From NCBI GenBank assembly GCA_963921935.1, contig OY998179.1, positions 53,798,222 to 53,862,221 of the forward strand: a stretch of 64,000 bases of DNA, given 5' to 3'. The notes under the pieces were generated by a model. It saw nothing but the letters and a program-made list of their open reading frames with translations, ran no database searches and was not told the origin of the DNA. Shown here one piece after another: positions 49,190 to 61,892 of this stretch; position 1 is the stretch's first letter, and every line of letters starts with the position of its first letter. The DNA is from Galeruca laticollis. Its lineage: Eukaryota; Arthropoda; Insecta; Coleoptera; Chrysomelidae. A program made the translations under genes and the position numbers.

Positions 49190-50420
49190 AAATATATCGG
49201 CCTTCGCTGATCTTTACTATTTCTAAGATTTTTACAACTTGGTCTAAACTGACATCATCATCCACGGATGGAAATATGTACGCGTTTGCAGTTTCATTGA
49301 TTTACAGAAATATTCCAGTGTTAGTTTGTCCGTATTGGTAATATCAGTTACTTTACCTGTGAAGTACTTCAGGGATTCATTTCTAGTGTTCTCGTTCTAA
49401 CTTTATTTTGCAAGTGCAAACTAGTCACATTTTATATCATACAAAGAAACATTATAAAATATATTGCTGGTGAGTTAATTATTGCTACCTGCTGGTTCAG
49501 TATTATCCTCGTATTCCATTTCAAAGTCTGAAAAGTTTAGGTTAGATTATCCAGAGTCACGAAAGGAATAATTTTCGGAATAGGTTTCTTCATAAGATCG
49601 TGTAACGTCTTATTTTGTTTTTTTATTGTTCTTCCTTGTTATTGTTGTTTTCTGATTGTTTAGTTTATTCAGTCCACTAGATCCTGGCTGAGGGTCTACT
49701 TGCAAATCATTTTGAATTATACTTTTTCTTGGTGGTAGATCCAATTTTTTCTTATGTTTAATGCTTCAGTTTCACCAAGTCTTATGATTTCCAGAAATGT
49801 CTGCACAATTTCTAGAGAACCGGTTGTTGTATTGGCTTCTATCGTGCCAATTGCATTTGGCAGCCTTTTTAACACTTGCGTCCTACCTAAACATAAACCT
49901 TGAAATTCAGACATTACATTGTTACTTATGTTTTCTGCTACTATTTCCTTTCAGCATTAGTTCAAGAGTCTAGGAAAAGTGTCATTGGGCAGAGTACCTC
50001 TGTGTTCAACATTCCAGTCCGATAAAACTTTACTTCATTTGGATTAAGGATGCTTAAAATAAGCAACATCAAGTTGTTGGCATATTTCCGTAGAATTGGT
50101 TGGTAACAAAACAAATCTACTATTGTGCTATTGTCACTTTTTTATGACCGCTAGAGACACATGACTAGCAAGATTGTCACCGATCAAAACATTTGGAACA
50201 ATTTTATTCATTTTGGTAAAGTATTGTGAAACGATGACGTTAAATTTGTCCTCAAATGATTCCATATTGAACCATCAACTTTTTGATCTGTTATAAACCG
50301 TACGATAAAGACCTGCCGCTGTCCATATGGTGTGAAAATGTTTTGCCCTATCAGTCGGAGAGCTGGCTACGAAAAAGTGATCTGATAAGGCGCATTCACG
50401 AATTTTGTATAAAATGTCTC
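49190..50420 (-). pseudogene. pogo/Tigger-like DDE_1 transposase pseudogene
   Basis: Minus strand, broken by stops. In order: FVASSPTDRAKHFHTIW (near 50.36 kb), VLIGDNLASHVSLAVIKK (near 50.19 kb, the GDNxxSH block holding the second catalytic Asp), FVLLPTNSTEICQQLDVAYF (near 50.1 kb, equivalent to the LPPNSTHxxQPLDVxxF block), TLPNDTFPRLLN (near 49.99 kb), MSEFQGLCLGRTQVLKRLP (49.91 kb), and a C-terminal tail with YFTGKVTDI and IFPSVDDDVSLDQVVKIL (49.24 kb). The N-terminal CENP-B/HTH DNA-binding region is not recognisable. Confidence 0.82.
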
Positions 50421-50940
50421 CCTGGTACCTGATAAGTACGTAGCGTTGCCGTCAGAACGCTCTCCTGGGGCGGGAGGCGTGGGTGGACAGTCAAAGTCGT
50501 AAATTTATATTTAGAAAAAAATGATAAGGTGCAGTTGTGAAATTCAGTAGAGTTATAGTTTTTTACTGTAGGAATCCAGGAAAAATATTGTCAGGAAAGT
50601 AGGTCGGGGCTTAAAGACTGTCAGAAGTCGACAAAGTTGTAAAAAAATTGTAGAAATTCAAACGACAAGGTGCAGTTCTGACAATTGCGTTTTTATATTG
50701 TTTATGGCTTACTGAACCTGTATATAAATTGTCAGGAGTCTAAATAATGGCTAAGTACATGGAAATTGATACTATGGCCGGAAGTTGTTGAAGCGGCTAT
50801 CGCGACGGAAAGCAATCTTTCGTAGCTTGTTTCAAATTTAAATAGCATGGTTCAGTTCTGACGAACAACATCTACACTCGGACTGACGCTTGCCTTCTAT
50901 TTGAACCGCAACGGTCAATGCTCCTCGAGAAGGGGTCTTA
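50421..50940. other. Unassigned sequence next to the pogo pseudogene
   Basis: No motif recognised. It may hold the eroded N-terminal half of the transposase. Confidence 0.35.
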
Positions 50941-51170
50941 TATACATATATACAGTGTTAGGAAAATTCTGAGGGCACATATGTTTTATCGTCAATGTGT
51001 TGGAAAGAGGCAAATACATATAAATTCAGTGTATTATTCTTTTTCGGTAACAGGATATCAGAAAGTGGAAAATGTGCAATAGATGTCCATAACGACAATG
51101 TGTTATTATACAAATTCTTTGTAGGTACTAACAGGATAACATAGACAGTGTTGCGAACTTTCATTGTATA
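50941..51170 (+). repeat. MITE-like repeat, copy 1
   Basis: Reads AAAATTCTGAGG, CACATATGTTTTAT, GTCAATGTGTT, TTCAGTGTATTATTCTTTTTC, and AACAGGATATCA along its length. The same string of blocks is found reversed and complemented at 52790-52985. Non-coding. Confidence 0.7.
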
Positions 51171-52059
51171 TGTATATTAATTGTAAAATTCATTGTTCTA
51201 ACATGAGAACAAGTTGTAAGAAGCTTTTAATTATGATAATTCAAGATATTGTAACAGATCGAGATAATTAATCCCATCTATTTGTTGAACATTCTATTGT
51301 AATGCTGGAAATTGTACTAGTTTTTAGTTTGAAAGCGGTTTAAACCTTTACATTTTTCAGATTTGGCAACGTGAAATTTGTCTCTAAACATCTGCGGTTT
51401 GAATGTATTACTAAAAAAAAATTTTGTGTTTCAGGTTTGCAAATGAGAAACGAATTCTCTGTGTAGATACACACAGTACAAATTAAAAAACGCTATGATA
51501 ATAAACTTAAATAACATCAAATTCTAATGAAAGTACCTACTATTTGTAATTATAAGTAATATTCTGATAGGTAATGAATTAAAAAATAAAAATAAAACTT
51601 CTTAACTCTTCAATTAGTTTAAATCAAATGTTCGAATTGACCCCGTTTTGAGCTAAACAGCAACATTGAGTGACGTACCCAGTCAGTACTCAGATGTACA
51701 GATAAACATCCTCAAGAGGCGCGCGCGCGATTCGTTTTCGTCTGGTATAATAATCTACGCTAGCTTTCGATTGTCTGCCTCACTATTGCCTTTCCCTAAC
51801 ACACTGGTGATGACATGTGACCCTTATATTTTCCCGTTGACTATGAGAGAATTATCGTTTTACGTTGAAATTTAATGGAGAAGGATTTCTCTTATACATA
51901 AAAAGGAATATTTTAAGGGCATACTTCGAACATGTAGATTGAAAATGGAGAGAGGGGATAGATAAAAATAGAAGAATTACGGCTGTAGACGAAATCGTTT
52001 TATCAGGAGCGTAGGAATTACAGGCGGTTTATTATGGAGATATTTTTGTAAATAGAATA
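51171..52059. other. Unassigned sequence
   Basis: Includes a short GC-alternating stretch (GCGCGCGCG at about 51718) and otherwise AT-rich non-coding DNA. No gene seen. Confidence 0.4.
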
Positions 52060-52165
52060 CAGTTATAATACAAATATTAGCATCCGACTGATTTCGCATC
52101 TTATGATGCCCTGTTAAAGAAAATGGTGATACACTAAATATACTTGTTTCATTACAACATATGGT
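52060..52165 (-). repeat. MITE-like repeat, diverged copy
   Basis: Shares GATGCCCTGTTA, GATACACTAAATATAC and TTGTTTC-type blocks with the copy at 52.8 kb, but is shorter and more diverged. Confidence 0.45.
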
Positions 52166-52789
52166 CGCTCTTGGACTCTCAATATCGACGAATGTAATTT
52201 TTTTAGCTTTTCGTCGTTGATTGATATAAGTTACCAATCAAAGCTATCCTCCCGTGATTTTTTAGTGGCATATTATATCATCCAGTATAATTCCATGAAT
52301 TGTTGATGCTCATTGCCATTAGTTGAAAATGTTGTTTGATAAAATGGCTCTTTGAATAATATTAATATATAAATTTCCACAACTCTGGTAGTTGGGGAAG
52401 CTTCTTTTTTCATAATATAGATACACTTATTTCAAATAATTACTAAGTAGGTATAAATTTATTGTTCAAATCATATTAGCGTATACTAACCGAACCAATA
52501 TAGTGAATTAGATTACGCCTTTGTGAATTAATCTGGTTGTTATAATGAAGGGATAAACGAAAGTAATGTTGGTTTTTTTTATTGTTCATTTCATTAAGTT
52601 ATCAGTTTAGTACAATCTTATTATTTCTCAATTAATAAACTAAACTGTCTACATTACACATCTGTATTTCTAACCTTAACTTCTGTAATTGCGAACTTTT
52701 ACGTAATTAGTTGTTGTTTATACAACATTTTGCTGTGGTAAACTAGCTAGTAATAGCCTGAATGTATTTCTTGTTTATTGAAAACTGGA

Positions 52790-52985
52790 AGTAGATGCCT
52801 ACCAGACATATGTTTAGAAATATTGCACGTTTTTTACTTCATGATATCCTGTTAGCGAAAAAGAATAATACACTGAATGTATATGTATTTGTCTCTTTCT
52901 AACACATTGACAATAAAACATATGTGTCCTCAGAATTTTCCACACTGTATACTGATACACATCTGTTGCGAAATCCGTATACCTG
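52790..52985 (-). repeat. MITE-like repeat, copy 2 (inverted relative to copy 1)
   Basis: Inverted partner of 50941-51170. The pair could be two independent MITEs or the two ends of a 2-kb inverted-repeat element spanning 50.94-52.99 kb. Confidence 0.7.
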
Positions 52986-53059
52986 ACTATGTGTTTACGA
53001 AAGATGGTCCAACAAGCTCCTCTACCATCTTCTGCTCCAATGCTGCTGTGTATATCTTA

Positions 53060-53599
53060 GATTAGTACAGTAAATGGAGGGTTTATGCTAAGAAAAATAA
53101 ACACCCGGTCCGATTGACCTGAAATTTGAAGGGTGATTATAAAATACCATGAAAAGCAAAGTTGATATAGTGCCGTAGTGCGTTTTGCCCAGGGGGTGTA
53201 AACCACCCCTTCTCGAGCGTGGAAAATAAAATGTTGAAAATAACTTCGGAAACCGATGGAGAGGTTAATTTTAAGCAAAAAGTTCCATATAAACATTTTT
53301 CGTAAAGTCAATATTTACTGAGTTATTCTTGGTTGAAAATGTTCGTTTTTTATGAAAAAAATCACGTTTTTTAACAATTTTTCTTGTAAAAGTCAACAAT
53401 TTGACATGCTACGAGATAACATGTCGGAACTAAAATAAAGCTTGCAAAAAAAGGAAAGGATTGAGAGGTTTATCAATGACATAGGTGCAATCATTACCGA
53501 GATACGGCGGCTAGTTTGGATGATCTATTCCCTTTCCCATTCTTCCCGCTTACTCAACATCGTAGTGAAGATCCTCTCGATGCTAACTTTCTTCGATTA
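53060..53599. other. Unassigned, moderately GC-richer segment
   Basis: Contains GGGGGTGTAAACCACCCC (53194-53211), a short inverted repeat, in a non-coding block of the kind often seen dispersed in insect genomes. I cannot name the family. Confidence 0.35.
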
Positions 53600-54376
53600 T
53601 TTCGTCACTGGGAACATTCGCTGATGAGAGGTATTCTGTTAGAGAGGACCAGGCTCCCTGATGTTTAATACTTTCATTGCCTGAACATTCAGTAGGTATT
53701 TCAATAATTGCCTCTTGAGCTGATCTTTCTATCACCAGATGTAGATATGTAGTGATCTTGAGTGCCCTAGTCGGGCACGTTATTATAACTTCAGTGATGC
53801 ACACACATCAGGCCATTGAATTTTGACAAGTTTCTTCCTCGTGTTGTTCTGACCTACTTTGGTATGACAAACCATTGCCTTATACGTGATTGATGATCTC
53901 ACAATCATGGCGTACATCCATCGCAGTATATTGAGTTTACAGCTCCAAGTCTTACCAGCTTGACTTCTGAACGCCATCAATCCTTTGATTTCTGTACTAG
54001 CAGTTATACCAACAAGCGTATCCCACATATGCTTATTGTCTAGGGTATCCCTAGATACTTAACTTCAGATTTCCATTCTATGATTTCGCCGTTTTGAGAT
54101 GGGAAATCCATAGCTGCAAGTTTTGTTTTCCGGGTTCATGAAATTACTGTGGTTCTTGGTCGGTTTGATATTCAGTCTCACTGACAGGCACCATTGCTCA
54201 ATGTCCTTCTGTAATGAATCACACAAGGTGCTCTCGAACTTGCCTCTGACTACTAAAACTATTTCATGAGCATAGCCCATACAATCGAAGTCAAGTTTCG
54301 TCGGCCTGTGGAGAAGCTCATCTTCACTAGGCTTCATAGAAGAGGAGATATTATTCCCCCTTGAGGTGTAACGCAA
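53600..54376 (-). pseudogene. LINE reverse transcriptase C-terminal relic (R1/Jockey type)
   Basis: Minus strand. GYAHEIVLVVRGKFEST marks motif C, with YADD changed to YAHE. It is followed by LQKDIEQWCLSVRLNIKPTK (54.2 kb), LVGITASTEIKGLMAFRS, KLNILRWMYAMIVRSSITY (53.9 kb) and LHLVIERSAQEAI (53.7 kb). This is the standard order downstream of the RT in R1/Jockey-type elements. Several stops and shifts; inactive. Confidence 0.8.
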
Positions 54377-54486
54377 GTGACTTAAACAGAGGTGGTTTGA
54401 TTACGCACCTGTGTCTCAGCTATCCTCGTCATCAACAAATCATACATTTATTTTATAATGGTTTTATTCACTCTTTTAGTGCTTCT

Positions 54487-57030
54487 TTAACCTTCATAAA
54501 CACGTGGTAAAAACTTACATTAAATACCGAGTGAGGTCCAAATGTACCCCAACATTTTTTTGGCTTATTAATATTTTTTTAATGTTATAATTAGGAAATA
54601 TTAAAAATGAAACACATTCTGCTTATAAAAAAATATATTTTTACATAGAAAAGTTGTCAGCATTGATAAATGCATTGTAAGCACACTTTGAAAAAATATT
54701 ATGAAATGATTAGAAATATTAAGAACAAAAATAATTATGAAAAAAGAAAAAGCATTTTAGTGACATTTTAAATAATGATTTAATTATCACACTTGTTACA
54801 AAATATTAAATTTTTTGAATGTTCCGCACATACGAACTGATTACACCGAATACAAAACTTTCGAGATTTCCTGTCTTTACTTCTGTCGCATAAGAAATAT
54901 CGCTGCTTTCTGCCAATAACGGGCACATGTTCACTCCTTATGTTTAATTCTGGCAAAATGGTTAACATGGCTTGTTTTATATTGGAATGTAACGACTTGT
55001 CATTTTGGTATCTACAAATTATGTTTTTTCTATTTAATTCCTGGCCCAACTCCAACAAAAACATTCTTCTCCTATCCAAGCGATTTTTTTTCCAATCTGG
55101 ATTTTTCAACATCCAAAGTTTATAGGCGTTGATGCCACCAATGTCCAGCAGATGAAAAAATATTGCCATCGGCCACCAATTACTTTTTCTTTGCGTCGTG
55201 AATTCCTCCGCTAATTTATCCGTCGTGTCCACTGCACCTTTTGTTTTATTGTATTGTAAGATAATATCTGGTTTGTAATTAGTTTTTTCTCCACTTATTT
55301 TGTCATCGTTATGTTCTGTTGATAAAAGAACAACTGCCGCATTTTTTTTGGTATGTAGGAAACCAAGGTTTTATTTTCCATAAAAGCAAACATGCTTGAA
55401 AAGTCCTTCTTATATCTTGCTGGAAGTGGTTCTTTTGGAATATGAGGTTTATTTTTACGCAGTGTACCACACAAGGTAAGGTTTTTATCTAAAAGCTTAT
55501 TAGCTAACTCAATACTGGTAAAAAAGTTATCAGTAGTTATTCCATATCCTGAAGATAAATGGTTTACCAGGTCCATCACTACCCTTTGTCCTTGGCCTTT
55601 CTCAGGTTTGTTTCCTACTTTACCTAAAATTATTATTCTGTAATAAAAATCTGCATTTTGTTATTGAAAAAACTTATCTAAATAAGGTTGCATATTCGCT
55701 GTATTTGCCGAACTACAATCAGCCAGTGCCCAAATTTTGAAGCCGTACTTGTCCGGCTTACTCTTCATGTAAACCCGAAAAGGAGCCTGGCCTCGGAATG
55801 GGACTAACTGCTCATCAACAAGTGTTCAGATGGATTAAACGATTTCTTGCAATTTGTTACAAAACCATCAAAAACATCTCTAATTGGGGCAAATTTATCA
55901 GTGCGTTTTCTTCCATCTCTTGTTCCAAAATTGTCGAATCTTAGAAAGAACATAATCTGTTGCGAGACAAGGCAAATGATACTAGAGGCCGACATAAAGT
56001 TGGATCTTGACTCCATAATACACATATTGGCACTTTAGCAGCGTGCCAGGCTCCAAAACTAATAAGCAAACCAATAAATGATTCCGGTTCTTCTTGCACA
56101 AAAGGAGAAAAGGCCTTCCTATTTCTCGCATAATATGATTCGGCTTTTCTACTCGTCTCCGATAAAATCACATCCATAATATCTTGTGAAAAAATAGTTC
56201 TAAAGCTTCTTTTATGGTGGAAAATTGGGAACTATATCTAGTCCAACCTGGTGGAACCTTTTGAATATTACATTTTCGCCTCTTGATCTTCGTAGTAAAT
56301 GGGACCTTTGCCCACACACTACCATCTTTAGACGAATACGCTGGATGATCGGTATAAAAGTTTACTGACGGGCCTACTTCATATGCAGAATCTGTACGAC
56401 TCATCTTCCCTATCACTAACTTGTAGAACGTCATCTATCTCATCAGTTTCAGTCACTATATCAGTCTCCTCAATATCACTTGCACCATCCTCTAGTGCTA
56501 AATCATTAAAAAAAGTGTCGTTATCGTCCGTTTCTAATATCGCCAATAGTTCTTCGTCAGTTAGCTTATTTTCATTTCGAAAGTTCCGTGGTTCATTCAT
56601 TTTTATATACGCGTAATCGACAAGCACTGCAAACGTGACTAAACACACTAAAATTATACTGAGATAAATACGTGCACAAAGCCGCTATTAAATAAATTGG
56701 GGATCCCCGAGGCCATTGACGCCAAGAAACGGGAATCCCCGTCGTTTGAACAATTTGGGGTTTATTTGTACCCCGGTTGGTTTTTAACGCAGGCAAAATT
56801 TATACTTGTCGTTACATACCGAGCGGGGTGCAGCTGGACCCCAAGCAAGAAATCTCTCTATAATTAGTTACAATGAAAAGCAATTTATTTAAAATCTTGT
56901 ATACCAATTTAGATATATATTTAAGAAACATAGCTCGAAGGAAATTAAATAAAAAAATTATTTTAGAAAATATACCCAAAAATTCATGTCTGGGGTACAG
57001 CTGTACCCCGCTCGGGTTTATGAAGGTTAA
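54487..57030 (-). mobile_element. piggyBac-type DNA transposon, 2.5 kb, boundaries defined
   Basis: TTAA target duplications lie at 54487-54490 and 57027-57030. The terminal inverted repeats begin CCTTCATAAAC at 54491 and end GTTTATGAAGG at 57026. Subterminal GGGGT/ACCCC-rich repeats (CCGAGCGGGGT-type) occur at about 56819, about 57004 and, diverged, about 54525. Length and TTAA usage are typical of the superfamily. Confidence 0.93.
54780..56600 (-). pseudogene. piggyBac-like (PGBD4-type) transposase, frameshifted
   Basis: Starts at the ATG at 56600 (MNEPRNFRNENK) with an acidic N-terminus. Then VPPGWTRYSSQFSTIKEAL (56.2 kb), FIGLLISFGAWHAAKVP (56.06 kb), the first catalytic block around GQAPFRVYMKSKPDKYGFKI (55.75 kb) with ALADC, the second around GYGITTDNFFTSIELANKLL (55.5 kb), KGAVDTTDKLAEEF (55.2 kb, third Asp region), then RKSNWWPMAIFFHLLDIGG. 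The C-terminal Cys/His-rich domain follows (CIRCNQFVCAEHSKNLIFC, 54.8 kb). Stops or shifts near 56.4, 56.17, 55.95, 55.65 and 55.25 kb break the frame. The element is not autonomous, though its ends look usable. Confidence 0.9.
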
Positions 57031-58019
57031 TATACAAATGAGTTGTCGTATCAAAGGCCAAGATATATCCAGTAATGCGCACCTTGCGATTAATTTGTTG
57101 TTTAGAGTACTCTGGATGACTGGTTAGCTAATACAGAGCATTCTCTCAATGTATTTTATTGTTAAGAAATTAGTAAATAGTATTATTTCTTACAAAACAC
57201 TATACACATGAGTGGAGTGGGGATTTTATGAATTTATTCTGGTCATAACAAATTTCCTGTTGTTGGCTCATTAGTTCCAACACATTGAACAAATTACATT
57301 AATAACTAAATTCACTGTTTCGACCACTTTGTGGAATCTACTGATATTACTTTTTTAAATGAAACTATTTCTATATAATTCCACAATTTAATGGGAACAT
57401 TTTTTTAGAAATACTTAGTTCCGTTTAAAAAATAAAATAATTACTACTTCCTCCACAAACATTTCTATTGTTGACTAAAAACTGAATAAACAAAACTTCT
57501 GGCAGCTGTTAATCCAATTTCAATTCACCATTTAAATCTAAATACAACACTTTTTCATTACTATTCAACGTTTAAGCCACTTTACCAAAGAATGCTTTCA
57601 AATTTATTGATTGATTTTGCTAACAATGGAAATTCATTAATTAATCCTTCTTATTTTTCAATGAATACTTATATATTGCCAAACTTGAGAATAAATCAAA
57701 CAAGTCCAATCAAAAAATTGCTTTAGAAAGGTAATCGTAGGTTTATGCACATTGTTAGCTATACAATGCATTTAGAAATTAATGCATAAATATATTAATA
57801 GATCAGTAAACAGTAGTATGATGAAATTTCGAAAAAGGTAGATCCCTTATTTCATTTTTTTGTCTTTTAATAAAAGGACATTGTAGGCGCCTAAGCTAAC
57901 CAAACAAGTGGCCCTTCTGATCATATGGTACAGCTCTTGGAACGGCTATATGCATCAAGGGGCGAAAATCTATTTGATGGTACGTAAAAAACTTAGGTAC
58001 ATCTACCCATTCCCTTCAG
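57031..58019. other. Mostly unassigned; one dispersed repeat fragment
   Basis: 57310-57400 resembles the dispersed family at 19869-20120 and 44145-44360 (TTTGTGGAATCTACTGATATTA and TAATTCCACAATT-like blocks). Nothing else recognised. Confidence 0.4.
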
Positions 58020-59770
58020 GGAGGGTTTAGGTGGTTCCCTCTCCATTCCTGTGCTCTTTTTATTTTTGACTCAATGGCCAAGCAATGGCGTTGTGGTCTG
58101 TCGCTGTTGTTCCCATCTTGGGCAAAAGAGAATGGTATGCTCTACCGAATCTACTTCACTCATGCATATGAAGCATTCAGCAGTTTCCTTTATTTTAAAT
58201 CGTTTCAAGTATTCTCCAAAACTTCCATGACCGCTCATAAATTGCGTTAGATAGAAATCGACCTCTCCGTGTTTTCTATTTAGCCATTTTTTAAAATCTT
58301 TAATGAGGTGTTTAGTCCATGTCGCTTTTCCATTTTGGATATTCCATTTATTTACCCACTTTTGTTGGGTATCATGTTCTATAATATTCCATTTTCTGGG
58401 TCAAAAAAGATTTTGATCCTCTCATCTAACATGAGGTCTATCGGCATAATGCCTGCTATTACCAGGACCGCATCAGTTGAAATCGTACGATATGCTCCGC
58501 AGACTCTCATTGATATATGTCTTTGCAATCTTTTTAAACACTTGATGTGTGACTTTTTTACTGAATTTCCCCATATTGGTACAGCATACAATATTATGGA
58601 GTGGACTACGGATACAAGGATCCTTCGTCTACTTGAAGTGGGTCCCCCTATCTTTGGCATCAATCTGTTTAAGGAGGCAAGGGTTTTTTCAGCCTTTTCG
58701 GTTATTTTGGAAATGTGATTCCTCGTGCTATTGTTGCGACTAAAAATTACACCTTGATATTTTACATTTTCTCTACTACGAATTTCCGAGTTATCTATTT
58801 CAATGATCACATTTGTGAACTTACGTGTTCCTTCTAGTATTACGACCTCTGTTTTAATAATAACTAACTTCAGACTGGTTTTTTCAATCTCTCCAGCAAC
58901 TTTTGCAAGTGCATCGGTTGCTATGGAGATGAGAGCCGTTTCATTTTTTGCTTCAACTAAGACTGCTGTGTCGTCGGCATATCCTATTATTTCTACTCCT
59001 CCTGGAAGTTTCAGCTTCATTATGTGGCCGTAGAAGATATTCAAAAGCAGTGGGCATAGGACGGAGCCTTGTGGGACCCCCATCGTGATATCTAAACTTT
59101 TTTGTCCTACCAGTAAGACTCTGTTTTTTAGGTAGCTTCCAATAATTTTTCTCATATATGGGCTTATTTTTCTCAACTCTAGTTCCCTCATAATGATGCT
59201 CCACCTTACAGTATTGAACGCATTTGCAACATCTAAGGTAATAAGAATGCACAGGCTTCGATTCGGAAAGGATTTTTTTTAATAGACTCTATTTTCTTTT
59301 TTATATTTATCATGGCGTCAACTGTAGAGCGGCTCTTTCTGAAGCCATATTGGTTTCCGGACAACTCATGACCTGCTCCTAGTTCGTGATTTATTCGTGA
59401 TGCGATCATATACTCCATTACCTTTCCCATGCCGTCCAGTAAACATATTGGTCTATATTTCGTTTCCGTTTGCTCATTTTTCTTTGGTTTCTCTATTAGT
59501 GCTAATGTTGCCCTTTTCCATATATCGGGAAAGCTTCCATCTCTTAAAAGTTTATTCATTACTTTTAAAAAGTGCTTAGGGTATTCCTTCACTATGACTT
59601 GGATCATCTCATTTGTGATTTTGTCTGGACCTGGTACTTTCCGTAGCTTAAGTTTATTTACAGCGCCTATCAATTCGTTTTCCGTAAAAAGTTGAATGTC
59701 GTCTTGTGTAGCTTCTATTTCAATCTACATTTTTTTAAATGACACTGGATGAATAACCTTTGACTGTTTA
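58020..59770 (-). pseudogene. R1-clade LINE: RT and C-terminal zinc knuckle, 5' truncated
   Basis: Minus strand: KVPGPDKITNEMIQVIVKEY (59.6 kb), YRPICLLDGMGKVMEYMI (59.45 kb), GFRKSRSTVDAMI (59.33 kb), LDVANAFNTVRWS (59.2 kb, catalytic Asp), GVPQGSVLCPLLLNIFY (59.06 kb), IGYADDTAVLVEA (58.97 kb, intact motif C), then KRLQRHISMRVCGAYRTIS (58.5 kb). The tail contains QFMSGHGSFGEYLKRF and the zinc knuckle ECFICMSEVDSVEHTILFC (58.17 kb). One frameshift near 59.24 kb and another near 58.38 kb are visible. The endonuclease and ORF1 are missing. Confidence 0.9.
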
Positions 59771-61282
59771 CGCCAGGAACAGTTTTTTCAAATTAAAAAT
59801 TTTTTCAGTTTGCGGATTTTTTTTGCTGAGCTGATTCCATAAATGTATCACAATTTGATTTAAATTGATACAGGATGGACCAAAATGCAAACTTCCTCTT
59901 TCGATCATATATTCTATGGTCGAGTCCATCGATTTGGAAATCTTCTATCTAAAAACTGGCACACAGCTGTCCGGAATCTGGCGGTACACGATTGTATTGA
60001 ATCATATTTTGCGGTCTAAATTGTTTGCGATTCGTATGTCAGAAAAATACTGGGCCAAACAAGAAATTAATGAATTTTGTATAAAATCTAGATACAATTT
60101 TCATCAGAAAAATGAAAACCAGCGCATATCCTTTTCGTGGTTTTTGCTTGTTCCGAAAATGAAAGTTATTGATTGAAGTGTCAATTATTATTGTTATGAC
60201 TCATCATGTACTCACAGAATTCAGCTTGTAACTTTGAAAATCGATCTAACGCGAGGAATGGCCAGACCATTATATTGTTAGTTTGTCAACTATTGATTTG
60301 CTTGACATATGGTTAAAAGGTGGCCAGTATGTGGAAGATTGTAGGTGGCCTAAAGTCGTCGATGAGTACACCAATGTTAGGAATACTCGGTCCATAGCTA
60401 TTTAGTTATAGGCTGAATACCTTCCACATGTGGTGGATATTGCGACGCCGAGTTGAAAATACTATAAAATATTGGTTGGAGATATGTCAACAATAATATG
60501 TATTCTGTTTTGTTTGTTGGATGACCAATAATTTATTCCGTATTATCCAAAAATATTCAACAAACGAATGCACGAACCAAGTCACCCATAAATCCATAGG
60601 AACCCCAAAAATGTTTTTTATTTTCTATGTAGAGCTAAGAACATTATTTTACTATTATACAACTTCTCAAATTTCTTATGATGAGGAGTTTTCTTACACT
60701 TACATGAAAAGTACCAATAATCTTAAAGAAACAGAATAATGCATTAATTTTTGGGTTATAATAAAATAACATTGTGATTTTGCTTTTACTTGAAATCACC
60801 TGAATTCAAATTGAATTAAATGGCAACAATGGATCACTAATGCTTCTATCCTCAAAAGATGAGGAACGGCTAAACGTAGGGCGCCACACCAATGTTGCCA
60901 TTCTGAACATGCCTAAAAAATTATATAAAAACATAACTTCACAAATGGGCTTATTGTTTTCGAACAAAATCAGTGTAAATACTAATATGCATTTGGGAAG
61001 TATGCATAAAACACTTTTTTCTACGATCGTGCAAAAAGTGACTATTTTTTGCAATATTCTATGTATTCTGCCAAAAGTTTAATTTTTTGCATTAGTGCAA
61101 AAAGTACCTTATTTTTACGCACTAGTGCATGGAAGTAACTTATTGTCAAAACATATTTAGTTATTTTATCACTCGAATTTGTGATCAAATTTTAAATAGT
61201 CAAACAGTACCTATATAGATGTTATAAATACAAAAATCCGCTTGAAAAGTAGCGATGACCACAGAATAGAAATATTTTTTCA
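59771..61282. other. Unassigned sequence
   Basis: A 103-codon plus-strand ORF (59865-60176) has ordinary composition but no motif I know. Text such as ACTAGTGCA repeats near 61090-61130. I cannot support a gene. Confidence 0.4.
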
Positions 61283-61518
61283 CTTATAATTGCACAAGTG
61301 GTTTGTATTTTATCGGGTAAATTTGGTTTGTTTAATGAGAAACTGTTTCCTAGCAATTTGACGAGAATAACTGTCAACCACTAAAAACACGACACCGAAG
61401 GTGGAGTGTTTTTAGGTTGACAGTTATTCGAGTCAAATCGCTAAAGGAAACAGTTTAGAATTTGAACAACACAAATTTACCCAATATCAATACAAACCTC
61501 GAGTGTAATTCGGCAGGA
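61283..61518. mobile_element. Foldback hairpin MITE, about 235 bp
   Basis: The two halves are reverse complements: GGTTTGTATTTTATCGGGTAAATTT on the left pairs with the right-hand AAATTTACCCAATA and ATACAAACC; GAAACTGTTTCCT pairs with AGGAAACAGTTT; AATAACTGTCAACC pairs with GGTTGACAGTTATT; and CTAAAAACAC pairs with GTGTTTTTAG around a loop GACACCGAAGGTG. It is non-coding and could fold almost completely on itself. Confidence 0.8.
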
Positions 61519-61892
61519 CAATGTAATGAATGAGAAATTTGGAAACATATCAATGCAAACTTCATTTATGAAACATTAAAAATAAACACATTTTTATTTT
61601 AATGTACAATTTGACTAATTTCGGCGTTCGTAGACACACCGAATCGACTCATTGTTAGTTCTTGAAAATTCAATAAGTTGTTGACAAACATGCCAAACTA
61701 TTTATTCTGGTAATCAACACCGCGAACATTGATGAACAAATGAATAAGTGAAAAAACCACTAGTGAATTTGTCGCTGTAAAAGTTAAAGCTAACTTTTGC
61801 CGCTGTCAAAGTGACAATTGCACTATGGCATATGCGATTTTTTATACATGAGTTAAATTGCCACTCTAATTTTTAGGCTTATTTCAGAATGA

